Shown here piece by piece: positions 1 through 5,873 of a DNA stretch of 6,308 nucleotides. The notes below the pieces were generated by a model that saw only the letters and a list, made by a program, of their open reading frames with translations, had not been told where the DNA came from and made no database searches. Each line of letters starts with the position of its first letter. Within the stretch, counting starts at the first letter, position 1. Source of the stretch: Bacteriovoracaceae bacterium (GTDB lineage: Bacteria; Bdellovibrionota; Bacteriovoracia; Bacteriovoracales; Bacteriovoracaceae); NCBI GenBank assembly GCA_947442115.1, contig CANEVK010000164.1, positions 1 to 6,308 of the forward strand. Reading direction: 5' to 3'. Made by a program: the position numbers and the translations under genes.

Positions 1-18
1 GTCATGAGGAAGACTCAT
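1..18 (-). CDS. xdhB: Start of xdhB, xanthine dehydrogenase molybdopterin-binding subunit (partial, cut by left edge)
   Basis: Only six codons are visible, reading M-S-L-P-H-D from the ATG at 18-16. The ATG overlaps the xdhA stop codon as ATGA. It is preceded by a strong Shine-Dalgarno GGAGG (25-29 on this strand) at a normal distance. The S-L-P-H-D start resembles the N-terminus of bacterial XdhB proteins, which typically begin with a P-H-(D/E)-S-A motif ahead of the first molybdopterin domain, and xdhB is the usual gene after xdhA. XdhB carries the molybdenum cofactor and the hydroxylation site for hypoxanthine and xanthine. What is seen is a start codon, a ribosome binding site and six residues; the identity rests on synteny and that short motif. 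The rest of the gene lies outside the window. Confidence 0.7.
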
Positions 19-1448
19 TGAATACCTCCACAATCAGCAAAGAAGCGACGAAAAAAATTCTCCACAATAATATGGCGGTAAGCCGCTGAGGCCCGTAAAT
101 CACTCAATGGATTAAATTCTTGGTGAAGAACTTGGACTGCTCCCTGGATATCAGGAGTTTGTTTAAGAAAATCTTCCGTTCTTGTCATTCTCATCGGGAT
201 GGCCGCGACTCCGCCAGCAGCGATGATAATATCTTTTAATTCTTTTCTGGATTGATCTTTCCACTCAGCATGGATGGCAAGATTGATCGCCGAAATATCA
301 AGATCCTTCCTATTGGAGTTTTTATAAAATCGCACATCTGAATCTTTTGACGGGATCTCAATCATGATCGCCGTAATGATCTCTCCCTTTTGAAGTGCTG
401 TTTGGCGGTAGCCTTTGAAAAAATCCTTCATGGGAATTTCTTTTATTCCGTTGATAACGACTTTTGCCTTTAAGGCCATGAGTGCTGGAGGTGTATCTCC
501 AATAGGAGAAGCATTGGCCACATTGCCTACTAAGGTCGCAAGATTTTTGATCTGAGGAGAGGCAAAGATATCTAAATAATCTGCCATCTCTGGAAGATGA
601 TTTTTCATAAAGTGCCTGAAATCTGAAAGCGTAACACGAGCTCCGATCATGACTTCATTATCTATTTTTTTGATTTGATAAAAATCTTCAACAAGGTGAA
701 GGCTAAGGATATGGTTGAGATTTATTTTTCGTTTATTGTGAACGACACCCAAGTCGGTTGTCGCCCCTGCAATCCTAGCATTCGGATTATGTTGAAGATA
801 GTCCAGGGCTTCATGAATTGTTTTTGGAGCGAAATAGTTAAACTCAGTCGTTTTTATTTCAACCGATTCTTTGAAAGTCTCGTTGAGTTCATTTTCTTGC
901 TGATTTGAAAAGTACCTGTCTTTAAGAGGAGCCGCACTTTTTAAATCCATTTTAACGGCAGCATCAATAATAGGTTCATAACCAGTGCAGCGACAAAGAT
1001 TACCAGTCAGAGCATTTTTGGCTTCTTGCTTACTCACGCTGCAATTGTTTTGAGTGATCTTTTTTTCTACTAACCCAGTCAGCGCGATGACAAAACCTGG
1101 AGTACAAAATCCACACTGACTTCCATGGCACTCAATCATCGCCTGCTGAGAAATATGAAATTTATCTTCTTCTTTTAAGGCTTCAACTGTGACAAGGCTT
1201 GAGCTATCTAGGTTGGCGACTAGGGTGATACAAGAATTGATGGGTATATAGGTTTCATTCACAGCATTTTGATGATGGGGAAAATAGCGTAGAACACTAC
1301 AGGCGCCGCAATCCCCCTCAGCACAAACCACTTTCGTACCGGTTAAATTTTTTTTGAGCCTCAGATAATCTGATAACATGAGGCCCGCTTGATCAGCACC
1401 AACTTCTTCTTTATTTCCATTGAGGTAAAAGACAATTTTATTTCTCAT
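15..1448 (-). CDS. xdhA: Xanthine dehydrogenase, 2Fe-2S and FAD-binding small subunit
   Basis: This 477-residue protein has the usual length and layout of the split bacterial XdhA. An N-terminal plant-type 2Fe-2S domain has Cys42, Cys47, Cys50 and Cys73. A second, all-helical 2Fe-2S domain has the Q-C-G-F-C-T-P-G motif (Cys112, Cys115) and L-C-R-C-T-G-Y (Cys152, Cys154). The FAD domain follows, with A-G-A-T-T-D-L-G near 227-234 and G-N-V-A-N-A-S-P-I-G-D near 308-318. The C-terminal flavoprotein domain opens near F-F-K-G-Y-R-Q-T-A-L, a xanthine dehydrogenase style sequence. All eight iron ligands are present. The subunit passes electrons from the molybdenum centre in XdhB to FAD and NAD+ during oxidation of hypoxanthine and xanthine to urate, in the cytoplasm. 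The ATG at 1448-1446 has only a weak AGG core six bases upstream, but the next codons match the family start. The gene is divergent from a deaminase that supplies hypoxanthine and overlaps xdhB by four bases. Confidence 0.95.
   Translation of the reverse strand: MRNKIVFYLNGNKEEVGADQAGLMLSDYLRLKKNLTGTKVVCAEGDCGACSVLRYFPHHQNAVNETYIPINSCITLVANLDSSSLVTVEALKEEDKFHISQQAMIECHGSQCGFCTPGFVIALTGLVEKKITQNNCSVSKQEAKNALTGNLCRCTGYEPIIDAAVKMDLKSAAPLKDRYFSNQQENELNETFKESVEIKTTEFNYFAPKTIHEALDYLQHNPNARIAGATTDLGVVHNKRKINLNHILSLHLVEDFYQIKKIDNEVMIGARVTLSDFRHFMKNHLPEMADYLDIFASPQIKNLATLVGNVANASPIGDTPPALMALKAKVVINGIKEIPMKDFFKGYRQTALQKGEIITAIMIEIPSKDSDVRFYKNSNRKDLDISAINLAIHAEWKDQSRKELKDIIIAAGGVAAIPMRMTRTEDFLKQTPDIQGAVQVLHQEFNPLSDLRASAAYRHIIVENFFRRFFADCGGIQ
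25..29 (-). promoter_or_regulatory. Ribosome binding site of xdhB
   Basis: GGAGG on the minus strand lies inside the last codons of xdhA, six bases ahead of the ATG at 18-16. It decides that the downstream ORF begins at the ATGA overlap and not at the later ATG at 5-3. The core is much stronger than the one in front of xdhA, so the catalytic subunit need not depend only on reinitiation. Confidence 0.65.
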
Positions 1449-1475
1449 TACAACCTGCGTTACTTAGGAGATTTA

Positions 1476-1505
1476 TTTACAATTATTCTCTCTGAATAAT
1501 ACTAT
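1476..1505 (+). promoter_or_regulatory. Candidate sigma-70-type promoter of the deaminase gene
   Basis: TTTACA (1476-1481, five of six) and TACTAT (1500-1505, four of six) are 18 bases apart and would start transcription near 1512, about 20 bases ahead of the ATG. AATAAT at 1495-1500 is a better -10 hexamer but lies too close to that -35. The 84-bp gap must hold promoters for both directions, so the two candidates overlap. Confidence 0.35.
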
Positions 1506-1513
1506 CTTGTGAA
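1485..1513 (-). promoter_or_regulatory. Candidate sigma-70-type promoter of xdhA
   Basis: On the minus strand, TTCACA (1513-1508, five of six to the -35 consensus) is followed after 17 bases by GAGAAT (1490-1485, four of six to the -10 consensus). The start point would fall near 1478, about 30 bases ahead of the xdhA ATG. It overlaps the candidate promoter of the divergent deaminase gene. The call is made by eye in an AT-rich stretch where chance matches are common. Confidence 0.3.
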
Positions 1514-1532
1514 AAGAAAAAAGGCTTAAAAT

Positions 1533-2537
1533 ATGGATCCATTGAATCTGATTAAAATACTTCCTAAAGCAGAGCTCCACCTTCATATAGAGGGTAGTTT
1601 TGAGCCAGAACTGATGTTTGAAATAGCTCAAAGAAACAAAGTGTCTACTCGCTTTAAATCTGTGGAAGAAGTTCGAGAAGCTTACAATTTTCATAACCTT
1701 CAGTCTTTTTTAGATATCTACTATGAAGGGGCAAATGTGCTCATTCATGAAAGAGATTTTTATGATCTCACTATGGCCTATTTAAAAAAATGCCAAGAAG
1801 ATAATGTCGTTCATACCGAGATCTTTTTTGATCCTCAGACCCATACTTCAAGAGGAATTTCTTTTGAAACCGTTTTTAAAGGAATTCAAGGAGCACTTCT
1901 TGATGCAAAAAAAGAATGGGGGATGAGCTCTCATCTTATCATGTGTTTTTTACGTCACCTTTCAGAAGAAGATGCTTTTAAAACACTGAAAGAATCTCTT
2001 CCTTACAAAGAGCACATTATCGCCGTTGGACTTGATTCATCTGAGCTGGGACATCCTCCTACAAAATTTGAGCGGGTCTTTAAAGCCGCTCGGGATGAAG
2101 GTTTTTTAACCGTGGCCCATGCAGGTGAGGAGGGGCCAGTTTCTTATATCAAAGAAGCCTTAGATCTTTTAAAAGTTAGCCGAATCGATCATGGAGTGCG
2201 CTCACTTGAAGATGATGAGCTCGTAGAGAGATTGGCCAAAGAAAAAATGCCTCTCACAGTGTGTCCACTTTCAAATATTAAGCTCTGTGTTTTTAAAAAA
2301 CTTGCGGATCATAATCTAAAAAAATTACTAGATCGTGGAGTCCTTGTGACCATCAACTCTGATGATCCTGCGTATTTTGGTGGGTATATGAATGAAAATT
2401 TCTCTCAAACAGCGATCGCCTTGAATTTATCTCAAGCTGAAATCAAGCTTCTCGCCATTAATTCATTTACGGCCTCCTTTCTTCCAGGGGCTACCAAAGA
2501 GTCGTGGGTAGAAAAAATTAATCAGCTAAGTCTCTGA
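1533..2537 (+). CDS. Adenine deaminase (adenosine/AMP deaminase superfamily, Pa0148-like)
   Basis: This 334-residue cytoplasmic TIM-barrel metal hydrolase belongs to the adenosine/AMP deaminase superfamily. The zinc ligands are visible as H16-x-H18 in K-A-E-L-H-L-H-I-E-G-S, H196 in V-A-H-A-G-E-E (with catalytic E199), and D277 in N-S-D-D-P-A-Y-F-G-G; H220 is in R-I-D-H-G-V. Residues 166-175 read G-L-D-S-S-E-L-G-H-P. That signature is typical of the branch represented by Pseudomonas aeruginosa Pa0148, shown to deaminate adenine, whereas true adenosine deaminases have a different loop there. Automatic annotation commonly labels this branch adenosine deaminase (add). The predicted reaction is adenine to hypoxanthine plus ammonia. 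The divergent xdhAB genes would oxidise the hypoxanthine to urate, which supports the adenine reading. The ATG at 1533 follows AAAGG (1520-1524) by eight bases. No key residue is missing. The family is certain; the substrate is an inference. Confidence 0.9.
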   Translation: MDPLNLIKILPKAELHLHIEGSFEPELMFEIAQRNKVSTRFKSVEEVREAYNFHNLQSFLDIYYEGANVLIHERDFYDLTMAYLKKCQEDNVVHTEIFFDPQTHTSRGISFETVFKGIQGALLDAKKEWGMSSHLIMCFLRHLSEEDAFKTLKESLPYKEHIIAVGLDSSELGHPPTKFERVFKAARDEGFLTVAHAGEEGPVSYIKEALDLLKVSRIDHGVRSLEDDELVERLAKEKMPLTVCPLSNIKLCVFKKLADHNLKKLLDRGVLVTINSDDPAYFGGYMNENFSQTAIALNLSQAEIKLLAINSFTASFLPGATKESWVEKINQLSL

Positions 2538-2586
2538 TTTTTTGAATACCCGATCTTACTTTTTATTTACTAAGTGATTTAAATTA

Positions 2587-2608
2587 TTAAGAAACTCTTA
2601 AGATTTTT
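2587..2608 (+). terminator. Weak hairpin with T-run after the deaminase gene
   Basis: TTAAGA (2587-2592), a three-base loop, and TCTTAA (2596-2601) form a perfect six-pair stem, followed two bases later by five Ts (2604-2608). The stem has only two G-C pairs, so it would be a poor intrinsic terminator. Its right arm also overlaps the -35 part of the sigma-28-like promoter at 2599. It could be a leaky terminator or a chance palindrome. The rest of the 111-bp gap shows no better terminator for the deaminase gene. Confidence 0.2.
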
Positions 2609-2625
2609 GACCGAATGACCGATAG
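2599..2625 (+). promoter_or_regulatory. Possible sigma-28 (FliA)-type promoter ahead of the 611-residue lipoprotein gene
   Basis: TAAGATTT (2599-2606) and ACCGATAG (2618-2625) are separated by exactly 11 bases. The known FliA consensus is TAAAGTTT-N11-GCCGATAA. Each half matches six of eight positions, including the diagnostic CCGATA core. The start point would lie near 2632, leaving a leader of about 17 bases that still contains the GGAG ribosome binding site at 2634-2637. No convincing sigma-70 promoter was seen in the same gap. The match was found by eye and could be chance. Confidence 0.4.
2608..2623 (+). repeat. Tandem 8-bp direct repeat, TGACCGA(A/T)
   Basis: TGACCGAA (2608-2615) is followed immediately by TGACCGAT (2616-2623), seven of eight bases identical. 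The second copy forms most of the -10 element of the sigma-28-like promoter. It may be a regulator half-site pair or a small local duplication; nothing else in the window carries the same repeat. Confidence 0.5.
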
Positions 2626-2631
2626 ATTCTG

Positions 2632-2637
2632 TAGGAG
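2632..2637 (+). promoter_or_regulatory. Ribosome binding site of the 611-residue lipoprotein gene
   Basis: TAGGAG lies 11 bases ahead of the ATG at 2649, slightly long but workable. It supports this ATG, which places a hydrophobic signal peptide directly at the N-terminus. Confidence 0.5.
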
Positions 2638-2648
2638 ATACTCATCTT

Positions 2649-4484
2649 ATGGGTCGTTTGGCAGCTCGAGTTTTATCATTCATCCTTTGTTTTCAGCTTG
2701 CCGTAAGTTGTAATACTTATGAGGCATCAACTACGATTTCAAGTTCTCTTAATCCTGTGCCCGAAGGTTTCATTCGGCTTAATGGAATCCTTTCAAAAAC
2801 ATTTAATATTCTCAGTGACTCTCTCATGTCTTCAGCAGTGGCGGCAGAGGGCACAATTACAGTTTACGATATGAAGGATCCAAGTGATCCAAAAGAGATT
2901 CATTCACAAACAATTTCTGGGACTGATGAATTCAGTATTGATCTTAAAGAAGAAGAAGTTGGTAGTGGTTTGATTGGCGTCCATTTTGTATCTACTGAGG
3001 ACTCTTTAAAAAATAGGATGTATTTTTCTGAGATTTCCTCAGAAATCACCGCCGATATGAATGAAGCTGAGTCTTTTAAATCAGAAATCCTTTACCACCA
3101 GCTTGCACAAGAAGTTTCTTCAAGTGCAGTCGAATTGGAGGCTGTCAAAGATAGATTTAAAAACTTAAATCAAGAATTTGATCTTGATAAAGAAGTCAAA
3201 CGCTTTGGCAATTATGAGGGGGCCAAAAATTTATTACTGAATGTTGCGACCAGGGAATCCATGCTTGAGCTTATAATTTCAGCAAGATTGCAAGATTCAC
3301 AGAAAGATCATTCTGCCCAACTAGCTCTGAGAAATCAATTTTATGAATTCGCAGGGAAGGAGGGGGTTATAAAGGATGAATTCATTCTTACTTGTGACAA
3401 TAAGGGAGCTACTGTTTATCTTAGTAAGAATCGAGATTTCTACATGGAAGCAGAAGCCGTTGAACTAGGGCTTATTGAGAAATCTCAACAAAACTGGAAA
3501 ACGAGTGGGCAAATTTTTGAACATTTTTCACTTGCCAATACTCGCATTCAGGAATTGATGGAGAAACTTCATTCCTTATACAAAGAAACCAAGGAAGTCT
3601 ATTCCCTCAAAATTTCGTTTATAGCAGTCGATTCAAAACAACCTTTTGCTGAAAACGAATGCCGAATTTTTCCCAGTGGTATAAGCGAGGAAGAGTATAA
3701 AAAATACTCTCTCAATGATCCCTCAGTTGATTTTCAATTTAGTAAAAAAATATTTGATAATATCGATGTGAAGACTTTTTCAACTCTTGCTCAAGCGAAG
3801 ACCGCCTACAAAAATGCCTTTGATCAATCCATCTTAGAGCTTGAAACTAAATTGATCGGAATGAAAATGTCTTCAGGCGCATTCTTGAGTATTGTTAATA
3901 ATCAAAAATTAAAAGCCTTAGACTATTATGAGAAAAAAGTCAGTTCGGTTCCCATTAAATCAGATCCAGTTGATATCGTTTTTGATTCAACTTATCTTGA
4001 ATCAGTCAATCTGGTTAATACTTCTAACATTTCCGAAGCCTATTATTTGCTGATGAGCAATTTTGAGAAGACTATCAAACAATTAAAAAATGATTTATTA
4101 GTAGTGAATGAACTAAGTAAAGCAGATGCCCTTCCTATCTATAAAGCGCAAGTAGCCCTTGCGGGACAACTGATGAACGAGAAAATCATCTCTCTTTATG
4201 ATCACCATCAAGTTTTAGGCGATGCTACTCTTATCCCAATCCATGCTGATCTGACTGATATATCTGGTTTGAATCCTGCTTATTATTCAACTTTAGCAGA
4301 ATTTAGTGCAGTGTTTGGACCCCTTTACATTAGTTTAGAAACGGTTCTTGTGCAAAGAATTATATCTGAAGATCTCCATCCTTCTACGGCTGACTTAGAA
4401 ATGATGAAGAATAGATTGACTATGGTTAGTAAAATTAAAAATTATGAAGCCGAAGTCTATTTCGCTAATTTTTTTAGTCCCTAA
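2649..4484 (+). CDS. Putative exported lipoprotein of unknown function, 611 residues
   Basis: I do not recognise this protein. Residues 1-20 form a signal peptide (two arginines, then a hydrophobic stretch) ending in L-A-V-S-Cys21. This is a plausible but loose lipobox, since Ala at -3 and Val at -2 are not the usual Leu-Ala/Ser, so ordinary export is an alternative. A Ser/Thr-rich linker follows. Residues about 66-128 alternate hydrophobic and polar residues around G-T-I-T-V-Y-D, F-S-I-D-L and L-I-G-V-H-F-V, suggesting a small beta-sandwich. From about 130 to the end the protein looks mostly helical and charged, with no transmembrane segment. Besides Cys21 the mature part has only Cys249 and Cys338, which could form a disulphide. 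It probably sits in the periplasm or on the outer membrane. It stands alone on its strand behind a sigma-28-like promoter, and its 3' end overlaps the convergent LD-carboxypeptidase gene by 11 bp. The gene itself is well supported; the function is open. Confidence 0.85.
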   Translation: MGRLAARVLSFILCFQLAVSCNTYEASTTISSSLNPVPEGFIRLNGILSKTFNILSDSLMSSAVAAEGTITVYDMKDPSDPKEIHSQTISGTDEFSIDLKEEEVGSGLIGVHFVSTEDSLKNRMYFSEISSEITADMNEAESFKSEILYHQLAQEVSSSAVELEAVKDRFKNLNQEFDLDKEVKRFGNYEGAKNLLLNVATRESMLELIISARLQDSQKDHSAQLALRNQFYEFAGKEGVIKDEFILTCDNKGATVYLSKNRDFYMEAEAVELGLIEKSQQNWKTSGQIFEHFSLANTRIQELMEKLHSLYKETKEVYSLKISFIAVDSKQPFAENECRIFPSGISEEEYKKYSLNDPSVDFQFSKKIFDNIDVKTFSTLAQAKTAYKNAFDQSILELETKLIGMKMSSGAFLSIVNNQKLKALDYYEKKVSSVPIKSDPVDIVFDSTYLESVNLVNTSNISEAYYLLMSNFEKTIKQLKNDLLVVNELSKADALPIYKAQVALAGQLMNEKIISLYDHHQVLGDATLIPIHADLTDISGLNPAYYSTLAEFSAVFGPLYISLETVLVQRIISEDLHPSTADLEMMKNRLTMVSKIKNYEAEVYFANFFSP

Positions 4485-5421
4485 TTAAACCCACTCCAGT
4501 TTGGCATATAAGTTTATTATTCTCTCCTAGTATCAGGTGGGCCCGAGTATTGAAAGGCAGTGGGTAGTTGTATTTTGTGTCGTGACCACAAGGAAGTCCT
4601 GAAAGCACTGGGTAGGAAACTCTTAGGGCAAAACGCCTTATCGCCTCTGGGACAAGATCAATCCCATTCTTTTCTAGGCCATTGGTAAAGCTTCCGAAGA
4701 TAACGGCAGCAGGGCCATCGCTCAGTAGGCCTGATTGAAGCATTTGTTCGAACATTCGATCTACCGAATAGCCTCGCTCTGAGACATCTTCAAAAAACAA
4801 AATTTTATCTTTCACGTCTATTTGCCAGGGAGTGCCTAGAGATGACTGAACCAGTCTTAAGTTGCCTCCAGTCAAAGTGCTTTCGATCGTTTTAAATTTA
4901 AGAGCTGCAGAATTGAGGGGAGTGAGATTCTCAAATTGAATTTCAGTGAGTTCGCCTCTGATAACTTTTTTCCAAAGTAGCTCTTCATTTGAGTCGGCCC
5001 ATGTTAATCCGAGTTGGGAGATTGTTCGCCCATGTATTGTTGGCCAATTCCATTTTTGTGTTAAAAATAGATGAAGGGAAGTGATGTCACTAAATCCAAT
5101 AAGGAGCTTAGGTTTTTGAGGGGGGACAAGGTTTTCAAGGAAAGGGAGAAGGCGCATACTGCCCCAACCGCCTCTAAGACACCAAATGACTTTGGCATCA
5201 GAATCCAGGGCATTTTTGATATCTTCGCATTGCTCCTCAAGAGGTGCTGAAAAGAACAAATCTGGCATCATAAGATTGTCAGAATAAACGATGTCAAATT
5301 GCAGAGATTCAAGCCAGGAGAGTCCTGTCTTAAGCTTTTCTTCAGTACTCGCTGATGCCGGCGCAATAATATGCACTAGATCATTCTTTTGCAGCGGTTC
5401 CCAATTCAAAAATGTTTTCAT
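4474..5421 (-). CDS. ldcA: Murein tetrapeptide LD-carboxypeptidase, peptidase family S66
   Basis: This 315-residue protein has the normal length and both domains of family S66. The N-terminal region contains V-H-I-I-A-P-A-S (16-23), W-C-L-R-G-G-W-G-S-M-R-L-L-P (80-93) and I-G-F-S-D-I-T, whose Ser111 is the predicted nucleophile. The C-terminal domain has F-F-E-D-V-S-E-R (Glu211) and G-L-P-C-G-H-D (His280). The Ser-Glu-His spacing fits the catalytic triad of Pseudomonas LdcA. There is no signal peptide, so it should act in the cytoplasm, removing the terminal D-Ala from muropeptide tetrapeptides (the L,D bond after diaminopimelate) during peptidoglycan recycling. The related microcin C7 self-immunity protein MccF is the main alternative, but no microcin gene is present. 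One small oddity is I-H-G-R-T at 129-133, where relatives usually have H-G-P. The start lacks a well-placed Shine-Dalgarno (see promoter). The gene is divergent from the BON operon and convergent with the large lipoprotein gene. Confidence 0.92.
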   Translation of the reverse strand: MKTFLNWEPLQKNDLVHIIAPASASTEEKLKTGLSWLESLQFDIVYSDNLMMPDLFFSAPLEEQCEDIKNALDSDAKVIWCLRGGWGSMRLLPFLENLVPPQKPKLLIGFSDITSLHLFLTQKWNWPTIHGRTISQLGLTWADSNEELLWKKVIRGELTEIQFENLTPLNSAALKFKTIESTLTGGNLRLVQSSLGTPWQIDVKDKILFFEDVSERGYSVDRMFEQMLQSGLLSDGPAAVIFGSFTNGLEKNGIDLVPEAIRRFALRVSYPVLSGLPCGHDTKYNYPLPFNTRAHLILGENNKLICQTGVGLIRD

Positions 5422-5427
5422 CTTTTT

Positions 5428-5457
5428 ATTATATTCCTGTCTTTAACTTCCTGCCAA
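5428..5457 (-). promoter_or_regulatory. Near-consensus promoter of ldcA, predicted leaderless or near-leaderless transcript
   Basis: On the minus strand, TTGGCA (5457-5452, five of six) is followed after 18 bases by a perfect TATAAT (5433-5428). Only six bases separate the -10 box from the ATG at 5421-5419, so initiation six to eight bases downstream would fall on or next to the A of the start codon. The only Shine-Dalgarno-like sequence, AGGAA (5438-5434), lies 12 bases from the ATG and upstream of the expected start point, so it would not be in this transcript. Confidence 0.6.
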
Positions 5458-5459
5458 GT

Positions 5460-5486
5460 TTGACTGGTCTCTTTTATGCATAGAAA
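5460..5486 (+). promoter_or_regulatory. Candidate promoter of the BON-domain operon
   Basis: TTGACT (5460-5465, five of six) and TAGAAA (5481-5486, four of six) are 15 bases apart, somewhat short of the ideal. Transcription would begin near 5493, about 27 bases ahead of the ATG at 5520. Its -35 box lies two bases from the -35 box of the oppositely directed ldcA promoter, so the two polymerase sites are back to back and could compete. Confidence 0.35.
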
Positions 5487-5506
5487 TCTTAGCAGGATTA
5501 AAACGC

Positions 5507-5511
5507 TGGAG
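5507..5511 (+). promoter_or_regulatory. Ribosome binding site deciding the start of the BON-domain gene
   Basis: TGGAG lies eight bases ahead of the ATG at 5520. The in-frame GTG at 5511, which would add three residues, overlaps this ribosome binding site and has only a distant AGGA (5494-5497) of its own. The ATG at 5520 is therefore preferred. Confidence 0.7.
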
Positions 5512-5519
5512 TGTTTAAG

Positions 5520-5873
5520 ATGAATCACGGATTAGAAAATAGGTTTGGCGGTGAATCAGAGTACTCTAGAGATCAATCAAACCCTTATGAAATGGCAGAT
5601 TATCTCTTTGATAAAAAACTTGATTATCGTTTAGTTGATCCTAAATTTTATGAATTTAAGGATGAATGGGTTGTCAAAAATGTTTACGAAGTCCTTTTAA
5701 GAGATCCTCATATCGATGCGTCTGAAATAGAGGTTGATTTAAGGGGAGGGGTTGTTATTTTATCAGGGCATGTTGATTCAAGAAAGACTAAGAAACTTGC
5801 AGAATTAAGTATTCAGGGCCTTCCTGGCGTTAAAGATGTGATGAATTTTCTCTCTTTTCTACCACTGCCATGA
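5520..5873 (+). CDS. Small BON-domain protein, predicted cytoplasmic
   Basis: From the ATG at 5520 the product has 117 residues; a GTG at 5511 would make it 120. Residues 1-45 are polar and rich in charged and aromatic residues, probably disordered. Residues about 49-113 form one BON domain: a helix (D-E-W-V-V-K-N-V-Y-E-V-L-L), the strand region S-E-I-E-V-D-L, the conserved glycine turn G-G-V-V-I-L-S-G-H-V-D-S, a second helix starting K-T-K-K-L-A-E, and the closing P-G-V-K-D-V-M-N-F-L. BON domains bind phospholipid or act as binding modules in proteins such as OsmY, DolP and Kbp. Unlike OsmY and DolP this one has no signal peptide or lipobox, so it should stay in the cytoplasm, perhaps at the inner membrane face. 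Its stop codon overlaps the start of a 24-codon ORF, and a lipoprotein gene follows. The domain is clear; the role is unknown. Confidence 0.88.
   Translation: MNHGLENRFGGESEYSRDQSNPYEMADYLFDKKLDYRLVDPKFYEFKDEWVVKNVYEVLLRDPHIDASEIEVDLRGGVVILSGHVDSRKTKKLAELSIQGLPGVKDVMNFLSFLPLP

Noticed and set aside
675..908. 77-codon plus-strand open frame inside xdhA
   Set aside because: It lies wholly antisense to the well-supported FAD domain of xdhA, has no ribosome binding site or recognisable domain, and is explained as a shadow frame.
1449..1532. Purine riboswitch ahead of xdhA or the deaminase gene
   Set aside because: The gap is 84 bp and holds both promoters, leaving leaders of about 20-30 bases, too short for a known purine aptamer; no such fold was seen.
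1473..1694. 73-codon minus-strand open frame across the deaminase start and the divergent gap
   Set aside because: It is antisense to the conserved H-x-H region of the deaminase and covers the promoter gap; the composition is shadow-like (Phe/Ser/Lys-rich) and it has no credible start.
5511..5519. GTG start for the BON-domain gene
   Set aside because: The GTG overlaps the TGGAG ribosome binding site that serves the ATG at 5520, and it has no properly spaced site of its own.
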